Source: Chytridium lagenaria | Taxonomy: Eukaryota; Chytridiomycota; Chytridiomycetes; Chytridiales; Chytridiaceae | Reading direction: 5' to 3' | DNA length: 40,499 nucleotides | Assembly: GCA_025449115.1 (NCBI GenBank) | Contig: JAHLKC010000223.1 | Location: 1 to 40,499, forward strand | Program-made: the position numbers and the translations under genes | Notes under the pieces: generated by a model | Databases searched by the model: none | The model's input: the letters and a program-made list of their open reading frames with translations, nothing else | Told to the model about the DNA's origin: nothing | Shown: one piece after another, positions 32,884 to 40,499 of the stretch | Position numbering within the stretch: the stretch's first letter is position 1 | Layout of the letters: the number at the start of each line of letters is the position of its first letter

Positions 32884-34832
32884 ATGGTCTCATTCACCAA
32901 ACTCGCTGCTATCCTCTTCGCAGGCGCTTCTGCCGTCTCTGCCGCCATCCCGTCGTTCACCATCAACGACAAGTACAGAAACCACAAGGTGTACCGCTTC
33001 GATGTGGAGAGTACTGAGCAAGCCAAGCTTGTGGAGAGCGTTTTAGAGGTATTTAACGCTTGGTTGCTTCTTTTTCTTATGGGTGTAGAAATATCGATCG
33101 ACTTATGGTATCGATAATTGGAGCCACGGTCTTTACGGAAAGGTCGATATTCTGTAAGTGACTCACCTCGCGTTCTTCGTCGCTTGTTTCTTTCGCTTCG
33201 CTTACCTAACACTATTTTCCTTGCAGCATCCCCGACTCTGCCCTTCCCGCTCTCAAATCCGAGCTCTTTGATGTCCTCCCCAACACCGTCTTCATTCCAG
33301 ATGTCAAAGCCCGTCTCGACCAAGAACTCAGCTACTCTGCGAAAAACTCTTACAAGCTCCAAGCTCTTGTTGAAACAGCTGGATTCGACACTCTTGCGAT
33401 CACGCCCGTCCACAGTTTTTTCAGTGATTACCAAGACCTTTCTGTTCATGTTGCGTTTTTGAGCAGCTTGCCAGGATTCACCCAGTTTTCGATTGGAAAG
33501 TCTTACCTTGGGGCTGATATTCCGGGTTTCAAGATTGGTAGCGGGCCAAAAATCCATCATCTTTCATGGTGGTATTCATGCTCGGTGAGTTTATGGGATT
33601 CAGATTAACTTAAACTTTTTATGCGTATCTAACATTTATTACTATCAGTGAATGGATCAGTCCAGCCGTTACCACCTACATCGCCAACTGGCTCGCTACC
33701 GACCCTGCTGCTCCACATACCTCAACCAATTCACATTCCACATCATCCCCATTCTCAACGTTGACGGATACGCCTACACTCGCTCTAATGACCGTCTTTG
33801 GCGCAAGAACCGTCAACCCAACGCCGGTTCCTCCTGCATCGGCACTGACCCCAACCGAAACTGGAATTACGCCTGGTCTAAGCTGGTGCCAGTGGCAGCG
33901 CTTGTTCCGAGACGTACTATGGTGCGGCTCCCTTCTCGGCACCCGAGTCAAAGGCTATCGCGGATTATATCCTTAAAGTCGGGAATGCGGTCTCTTACAT
34001 AGATTTCCACTCTTACTCGCAGCTGTGGTTGTTCCCTAACGGATGGTCGTGCAGCGTTCTCATCAAAGATAATGCGATCGTTAAGGCTGCTGGTGCTCAG
34101 GCCGTTGCGGCCCTTAAATCCGTCTACGGCAACGACTTTCAAGAACGGTGACTCCTGCAACACGATTTACCAAGCCTCAGGAAGCTCCATTGACTGGACT
34201 TTACAACGTTGCTAACGTGACGTTTACTTACACTGCCGAGCTCCGCGATACCGGTTCATATGGTTTCCAACTCCCCGCTAACCAAATCGTCCCATCTGGC
34301 CAAGAAACGGTTGCAGGTGTAAAGGCGCTCTGGGATTACATTATCACCTACTACGGTGGATCCACTCCAACCACCACAGTGACACCTCCCTCCCCCACAT
34401 CCACATCCGCACCTCCTGCCATCACAACAGCAACCATCACTGTAGCGCCGTCCATCTCCGCCGTCATTGTCACCGCTACTCCGACCGTAGGTACCCCCTC
34501 TCCACCCGTCGCAGGTGTCACCCCCATCACCTCACTGTAGCCAAAACCATCGCTGTGGCGATCACAACCGCCCCCGTGTCCACCGTCACAACAGGGCCAG
34601 CTCCAACCGTCACCACGGTCAGGTTCACTGTTGCACCGTCGATTCACTTGTTGTTGCCACATCTGTGCCGACGGTTTTGGCACGCCGTGAAAGACTTGTA
34701 AAGAGGTTTGGACCGGCGCCTACAACAACTTCTGTTGGTTCTCCTTTGCCTACTTCTACTGTGCCTGCTGGAACTACAACGGTTGGAGTCAGGGTTGCAC
34801 CTACCATTGCGTTGTCTGTTGTTTTGGTGTAA
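32884..34832 (+). CDS. Secreted M14 carboxypeptidase A, GPI-like tail
   Basis: A zinc metallopeptidase that removes C-terminal residues. Exons: 32884-33048, 33089-33153, 33227-33584 and about 33650 onward; introns are 40, 73 and about 65 nt. The signal peptide is [20 protein letters not shown]. The propeptide follows, with [20 protein letters not shown]. The catalytic domain has [23 protein letters not shown] (two zinc ligands, His and Glu), [10 protein letters not shown] (Arg), [10 protein letters not shown] (third zinc ligand, His) and [13 protein letters not shown] (catalytic Glu). All key residues are present. Beyond the catalytic domain lies a Thr/Pro/Val-rich extension ending in a hydrophobic stretch ([12 protein letters not shown]), unusual for the family and suggestive of GPI anchoring. 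Frame changes are needed near 33550 (A-run), 33715, 33890, 34143, 34198 and within the tail near 34540 and 34650. The start was chosen because it begins the signal peptide. Confidence 0.88.
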
Positions 34833-35090
34833 AGTGATCTCTTTCCTTACCTTTGTTGTGTTATGAAGGGGAAAGTGTAATGAATAATCCTCCGACATGG
34901 TCTACCGTAAAGTTATGCTGATAATAAATAAACAAACCTTGTAAAGCCTGTTCGTCATTGTTGACGTTGTTGTTCTCCTTAAAAATAATTATTTTTTTAA
35001 GTTATGATTTCCCTTTTATTATTATTAAATTTGATTCTTGGCTCAATAATAATTTTACTCTCAGCCCCTTAAATTATTATTTAAATAAGG

Positions 35091-35118
35091 AATAAATAAA
35101 TAAATAAATAAATAAATA
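35091..35118 (+). repeat. (AATA)n microsatellite
   Basis: Seven head-to-tail tetranucleotide units follow an AT-rich stretch. It lies between two genes and has no evident function. Confidence 0.9.
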
Positions 35119-35430
35119 GACTTTTTTGGTTTCAACAAACGACGTTAAGCTTGCACCAATAAAAGTAGTGTATTTGGTGACAACTTGACAAGATTTGTCA
35201 TGGGAAGTATTAATTTGTTTTTATTTGTTTATTTATTCCTTTTTTTGACAACATGCCGCACGCATCAATCCATAACCAACCAATCAAACAGCCCACTCAC
35301 ACCGCGTTCAATCAAGAGGCGTCTGGCTGTCCGAACGTGAGCATTCTCCAACCATCAGGGAACCAACCAACTCAACCCTCAAACAGTTGCCGTCCTCTGT
35401 CCAACAGCTGCTACGCAAAAACTCATCTCC

Positions 35431-35475
35431 ACCAAGCCAGCCAACCAACCAGCCAGCCAACCAACCAACAAACAA
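35431..35475 (+). repeat. CCAA/CCAG tetranucleotide repeat
   Basis: Runs of CCAA and CCAG units, with scattered copies upstream from about 35272. They lie about 220-260 bases before the start of the repeat-protein gene. Confidence 0.8.
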
Positions 35476-35694
35476 GGAGTAAATCGAATGAAGGTTTGGA
35501 GGGAGCTGCAGTGTGTCGAGTATAAGTTCTCCGTCCCATCGCCACATTTCGCCACTTTATTCTTTTTCAATAGGATCTAAAAAGCCTTTTCTACGGCCTT
35601 CTTTCCCTCTCGTTAGACTTTTTCATTGTACAGAGGCATATAGACTTTCCATCTCCTTTACTACGCACCTCCATCCTCTGTTTATAGATTCAAT

Positions 35695-37819
35695 ATGAAG
35701 TTTGCTACTCTCATCATCCTTGCTTCGGCCTCCATCGCCAGTGCTCTTCCTCAAAAGTGAGTAGTCCACCTCTGTTCATACCTTTTCCCGTAACTGTATA
35801 GGTTTTAACCATTCAATGTAGCTATGGGTCTCCTCCGGCCTCGCCTTCGCCCATCTCTACTCCATGCACAACTTCAACTGTAAAGGCTGCTGTTGCTGCT
35901 GCCACCACAACACCTTGCTTGACGTCGACTCCCAACGCTTACGGTACTGTCACTTCCTCTGCAGCCCCTGTGGTAACAGTCACAGCTGGAACCACCACCC
36001 CCTGCTTGACGTCCAGCAAGCCCGTGTCCCACCAGCGCCGTTGCCAACGTCGTTGCATCTGCTACCCCGAAACCGTATGCCTTTGTTCCCGGATACAAGG
36101 AACTATCGTTTCGAGTGTCAAGCCTGTTGGTACAAACCCTGTACAAAGACTCCGTCCGTCACATCTTCGAGGGCTGCTGTCCCCACCAGTACTCCAGCGG
36201 TTATGGGACTCCTGTCTCGACCGTGCCTGCTACCAAGGCTGGTCCCGTCACCACCCCTTGCTCGACGACGCCTTCGATCACGTCCTCTAGAGCCCCCGTT
36301 GTTCCCACTCCCACTCCCCCAAGGAATATAGCGCTCCCACTCCTTCCATCACGTCGTCAAGGGCTCCCGTTGCCCACCCCGGTGACCACCCCTTGCTCCA
36401 CCACGCCTTCGATCACGTCTCCAGGGCCCCCGTTGTTCCCACTCCCCCCAAGGAATACGGCACCCCAACCCCTTCCATCACATCATCCAGGGCTCCCGTC
36501 GTGCCCACCCCAGCAACCACCCCGTGCTCCACCACGCCTTCGATTACGTCTTCCAGGGCTCCCGTTGTTCCCACGCCCCCGAAGGAATACGTTGCTCCCA
36601 CCCCTTCGATCACGTCTTCCAGAGCCCCGTCGTGCCCACCCCGGCGACCACCCCGTGCTCCACCACGCCTTCGATACGTCTTCCAGGGCCCCCGTTGTCC
36701 CCACTCCCCCCAAGGAATACGGCGCTCCCACCCCTTCCATCACATCTTCCAGGGCCCCCGTTGTTCCCCCCCCCGACCACTCCTGAGATCACCTCATCCA
36801 GGGCTCCTGTCGTTCCCACTCCCAAGGAATATGGCGTCACCCTCCCAGTCTCATCTAGGGCTCCTGTGGTGACCTCCACCGCTTCCACCAAAAAGAAGTG
36901 TATTCCCAAGAGCTCCAGGGCCGGACCTGCCATCTCCCCAACCCCTACCCCGGCTTACGGCGTCCCCGCCCCCACCGGTATCACCCTCTCAGTGAGCGCC
37001 GCTCCCGTCGGTATTACCCTCTCTGCCAGCGTCGCCCCCGCCGCCGCCTCCCCTACGGCAAACCCCCACCGTCTCAGTCCCCCCATCGCAGCAACCCCAG
37101 CGGCTACACCGCCAAAGCCCTCACCTCAAGCGTCGCCGCAACCCCAACCTCCCCGTCGGTGGCGAGTACGGCAAGACCCCATCGTCTCTTCCGCTGCCGC
37201 CATCCCGTTTCTGAAACCGAGGGATACAAGGATCGTTGTCAACCAGAACCCGAGGGCTTCGTACACGGCGAAAGAGGCGGAACCTACCGCCACTGTCGTG
37301 ACTGTGACCGCGTCGTCTGTGGCTGCTCAGGCTGTGTCAACGGCTGAACCTGTTGGTGGATACGATAAGCCAGCTTCGCCTACTATTGATGCTGGCGTCG
37401 TGTCTTCTGTTGCGGCCGAGGTGAAGACTACGGAGGTAGCTAAGGCTGAGGAGAAGCCTGAGAAGCCTGAGGTTAAGACTGATGCCAAACCTGAGGTCAA
37501 GCCTGAAGAGAAGCCTGAGGTTAAACCCGAAGAGAAGCCTGAGGTTAAACCCGAAGAGAAGCCTGAGGTTAAACCCGAAGAGAAGCCTGAGGTTAAACCC
37601 GAAGTAAGCCTGAGGTGAACCCGAAGTTAAGCCTGAAGTTAAGCCCGAGGTTAAGCCGAGGTGAAGCCTGAAGTCAAACCCGAGGTCAAACCCGAGGAGA
37701 AGCCTGAGGAGAAGCCAGCTCCTGCTCCCGAGCCTGAGGTGATCGTTGAGGCTCAACCTGAGATTAAGCCTGCCCCTGCTCCCGCTCCTGCTCCCAACCC
37801 TGCTGATTACGCGTACTAA
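35695..37819 (+). CDS. Secreted Pro/Thr/Ser-rich repeat protein
   Basis: Exon 1 (35695-35756) encodes the signal peptide MKFATLIILASASIASALPQ. An intron (35757-35821) separates it from the second exon. The mature part has CTTSTVKAA and TTPCLTS motifs. It then has about four copies of a roughly 44-residue unit with CSTTPSITSSRAPVVPTP and a PPKEYG spacer. An Ala/Pro-rich part with GITLSVSAAPV follows, then EPTATVVTVTASS. The acidic-basic C-terminal part is made of EEKPEVKP repeats and ends APAPNPADYAY. Frames change repeatedly inside the repeats (spacing 131-135 bp instead of 132), so the exact length is uncertain. No GPI tail is visible. This composition fits an O-glycosylated wall or extracellular protein; a role in adhesion is only a guess. 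No named family is recognised. Confidence 0.65.
36228..36800 (+). repeat. Coding minisatellite, about 132-bp unit
   Basis: Anchor CCTTCGAT occurs at 36271, 36406, 36537 and 36668, giving spacings of 135, 131 and 131 bp. The unit encodes TTPCSTTPSITSSRAPVV, a linker with KEYG and a second ITSSRAPVV. Each spacing that is not a multiple of three shifts the frame. Confidence 0.8.
37505..37600 (+). repeat. Four perfect 24-bp units coding EEKPEVKP
   Basis: GAAGAGAAGCCTGAGGTTAAACCC repeats at exact 24-bp steps from 37505, 37529, 37553 and 37577. Degenerate continuation (PEVKP units) runs to about 37715, where the frame changes twice. Confidence 0.9.
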
Positions 37820-38331
37820 GTTTGGTGACATATTTTTTTGGGATGGTTTTTTATTAAATGTGTTTTGATGGAGTTTTTTTTCTCTCTCTTCGTTTCTCGG
37901 TTATCGTGTTTGAATCTATTGTCGACGACGTTTCGTTTATAAGAGCGTTTCTCGGTTTTTTTCACTGGTTAAAATAAATGATCTCGATTTCATTATTTGC
38001 GTTGCATAATTTACATCATGTGCAGGCAGAAACATGCATATTTACATTGCTTCAAATACTTTGAGTGTGTATTATGGAAGAAAACTCTCCTTCTGCCTTA
38101 GTCAAAAAAGTTATTGTAAACATACTTCATTCGGGTCAACGTTATATCCAATGGAAGTTTATCATCGTGATTTCTAATAGAAAGTTTACAAAAGTGCTAT
38201 GTAGCACTGAGAAACTGCTTCAAGCTATGGCGTTTCTTGCTAAAGTTTTTGTCTTCAACAGGTTGTTCTGCTCCTCATTTCAAACCCCTCGCCTGAGCAC
38301 CTTCTGTTTCCTTCTATTTGTCATCCCTCGT
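37820..38331. other. Intergenic region before the GST gene
   Basis: T-rich sequence with an AATAAA signal near 37974. The first part of the open frame at 38065-38694 is not supported as coding before 38426. Confidence 0.4.
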
Positions 38332-38362
38332 CACGTGACCTACACTCTGCGCCATAAAAAAG
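38332..38362 (+). promoter_or_regulatory. E-box and TATA-like element of the GST gene
   Basis: CACGTG at 38332-38337 is a bHLH-type site. CATAAAAAAG at 38353-38362 lies 64-73 bases before the ATG at 38426. Both are sequence matches only. Confidence 0.4.
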
Positions 38363-38425
38363 TGTCCAGCACTACAAACCCCCTACCATCATCATCATTG
38401 AAACCTCAAAGGAAATCAAAAAACC

Positions 38426-39268
38426 ATGACCACCCCATCAACCCCCGCCATGCCAGAACCCCAAGGCCTTTCTTCCGGTATCCACCTCGTCTGGGGATCC
38501 GGCTCGGCCCTGCTCAACGCATCCAGATCGCTCTTCAAGAAAAGAATCTTCCCTTCACTGGCCACATGGTCTCCTTCTCCAACGGGGACACGCGCCGTGC
38601 AGAGTGGATCGCCAAGCTTAACCCGAGGTACCTTCAAACCCCATCCCTTCCCCATCACATCTTTGTAAAAGGAAGCAAGTCCCCATCCTATTGACGACGG
38701 TCTCCCCATTGCTCAGTCCATGTCCATCCTTCTTTACCTTGATGCAAAGTATCCCACTGTACCGCTTCTCCCGCAAGACCTCCCTCAGAGGACTGAAACC
38801 ATCACCCGGATGATTGAAGCTGATGAAGTTTTCCGGCCGCTTACCCAGGAGGTGTTTAGGATGGGTAATCCTGAAATTACGGAGGAGGCCAAAGCGGCAA
38901 CCTTTAAAAAACTCTCTGATGAATTGGATCGATGGGAAGCGTATTTCGTGAAGAATGCAGAGAAATTTGAGGGAGGTTGGGTTGTTGGATCTAGTCTATC
39001 TGTGGCAGGTAAGTCTATCCACTTTTTTATTCGAACCCCCCCCACCTATGATCTTTTAATTTTAAGCCTAACCCTTCCTCATAGACATTGCTCTCCTTCC
39101 TACTCTTATGATGTATGTGGTGCGTTTCGGTCTCGATCTTTCCCCTCGCCCTCACCTCGCGAAATGGTATACCGCCATGACGGCACGTTCTTCTGTTCAG
39201 AATGCAATCCCTCCTCACTGGGCCGAGTCGCCTCCAAGGCACAGCCATTCAAGACCGTCACAATCTAA
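38426..39268 (+). CDS. Glutathione S-transferase
   Basis: A cytosolic-type GST that conjugates glutathione to electrophiles. Exons: 38426-38627, 38672-39008 and 39085-39268, with introns of 44 and 76 nt. The thioredoxin-like N-terminal half has WGSGSA, AQRIQIALQEKNLPFTGH, EWIAKLNPR|KQVPIL and DDGLPIAQSMSILLYLDAKYP. This is the normal order from the first helix to the glutathione-binding Q-S region. The helical C-terminal half ends with GGWVVGSSLSVAG|DIALLPTLMMYVV and PHLAKWYTAM. Three frame changes are needed, near 38505, near 38688 (after QVPIL) and near 39220. The last decides whether the end is 39268 (KAQPFKTVTI) or 39272. The first is preferred because its C-terminus looks more typical. 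An AATAAA signal lies at 39272-39277. The class was not determined. Confidence 0.82.
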
Positions 39269-39277
39269 GTAAATAAA

Positions 39278-40499
39278 GACCTCGTTATAGACAGAGAATA
39301 TGTCTTGAACTTTGTGTTGATGTCGATGAAATATTCATTAATGAAAACTTAACTTCGACAACCCTTTTTCTTTTATCGCCATCTACTCATGACTCCAAGA
39401 GCTCTTTTCTTTTTTACATGAAACGGTTGTTTTGCTTTCGTCAACATTTGGTGCTTTATATTATTACTTTCTAGAATTTTATTTGAGGTGCACGAGACGT
39501 GATGATGTCGTGCAGCACCTTGAAAAAAAAAACAACTTAAGTTCTAACGCCATGCGCTGCCGCTGCCTTAAACGCACAACACGCCTTTTCCAGTCCGTCT
39601 CTGTCATTTCTTTTTCTCTGTTATTCATGAACCTGCAGTATTTTGAATCAGAAGTTTTGTCTACCGACGTTGCCGTAGAGGTGTTGGAATGAACTTTGGG
39701 ATGGCGGCTGTGACCGTGACGTAAAATTAAACCGGCTATTGCAGTATCCTAGTTGCAGTATCTTTGAATAGAGTGAGTTCATACTTTTTGAGAGCCTGGG
39801 TCGATCACTTCGCAAATCTATTCTGCACTTTTATCGTCGATTGAAAAAACTTCCTTATTAATCATTTTCGTAATAATTCGTGCCTTTTTTCTTTCTTTTA
39901 ACCGTTATTTCTTCCGTTTTGTTCGCCAAAACAGAGTTTTTTCAAAAACCTCTTGAAAAAAAGGAGTAGCCTACCACCTATTCTTTCCCCGATACGACGT
40001 CAGCGACTCCCATGAAGTTATGAGGACCGGTTTTTAATTGAAGCTATACTTTTTTTTCTTTCGCTCTACCTTTAACACAGACTTGGTCAATTCTGCAAAA
40101 TGTTTTTTTCCTCAGTCATTTTTGAAATGTGGGTATATATTCCTCTTCTTGCCTCTTTAATCTTGGGTCAAAAGGTAACCCTATCTGACATTTATGTATT
40201 TTTGTTCAAAGCTTGACCTTATGAAGCTTCGTTAATCCTTTTTTCTTCTTCCTATGCAGCCTAAGTTATATTAGATATCGCGCTTAATGATGTTTTTCAA
40301 TATAGGATTCACTGCCTGGCGTTAACGGTCTGCAATGTGCACGTTAGGTAGTTAAAAGCGAAAAGAGCCGACGTTCAATTACCAACGAAGCTACCTGTTT
40401 TCAAGGCGAAGACGTTCTACGTAACTATTTGCAGTGCAGTCAATGCATTGGCTTTGCTGAATCTCAGGAATTAAAGGCACATAAAGGAAGGATTCAATT
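39278..40499. other. Right-end region, no gene recognised
   Basis: T-rich, non-coding in appearance on both strands. The open frame at 39432-39692 has no motif. A gene to the right of the window may have its upstream region here. Confidence 0.4.

Larger units (their letters stand above)
34833..35694. other. Intergenic region with simple repeats
   Basis: It holds AATAAA-type signals for the carboxypeptidase, an (AATA)n tract and CCAA-type repeats listed separately. The open frame at 35253-35525 encodes a repeat-derived peptide (Gln/Pro/Ser/Thr-rich) and is probably not a gene. Confidence 0.5.

Noticed and set aside
35253..35525. Open frame of 90 codons before the repeat protein
   Set aside because: Its composition comes from CCAA/CCAG simple repeats and it has no signal peptide or motif.

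Overview
The window looks like nuclear DNA of an early-diverging fungus, most likely a chytrid, although a zygomycete cannot be excluded. The signs are small GT-AG introns of about 40-125 nt in almost every gene, a spliceosomal U2 snRNA gene, a starch-binding-domain (CBM21) glucoamylase of the type known from Rhizopus, a PTS2-type peroxisomal thiolase, secreted GPI-type S41 and M14 peptidases, and a Kre9/Knh1-like wall protein. No prokaryotic, organellar or viral gene was recognised.

Layout, left to right. The 3' end of a Kre9/Knh1-like GPI protein (1-685). An uncharacterised cysteine-rich protein, called A here (2285-4793). An Eis-like GNAT acetyltransferase (about 5007-6680). A convergent glucoamylase with two CBM21 modules and a GH15 domain (6930-9425, minus). 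A long gap, then a U2 snRNA gene with its own TATA box (11935-12160). A peroxisomal 3-ketoacyl-CoA thiolase (12771-14554, minus). Protein B, a paralog of A (15074-17296, minus). A disordered, probably nuclear protein with SUMO-site-like motifs (about 18982-20523). A tandem 168/171-bp repeat (21507-21845). A PTEN-C2/FH1/FH2 formin (about 21933-27019). An S41-family protein (28218-30629, minus). A secreted M14 carboxypeptidase (32884-34832). A secreted Pro/Thr/Ser-repeat protein (35695-37819). A glutathione S-transferase (38426-39268). The last 1.2 kb holds no recognisable gene.

There is no operon-like logic. Shared themes are a secreted or surface set for starch and protein breakdown and wall architecture (Kre9-like, glucoamylase, S41, M14, repeat protein), metabolism and detoxification (thiolase, GST, GNAT), and cytoskeleton and splicing (formin, U2).

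A property of the whole window must be kept in mind. Almost every longer coding sequence is interrupted by one- or two-base frame changes, while conserved residues continue in the neighbouring frame. The two copies of the 168/171-bp repeat differ only in homopolymer length. I infer residual indel errors in the assembly rather than mass pseudogenisation. Gene spans below are therefore joined across frames, and exon ends are given where they could be read.
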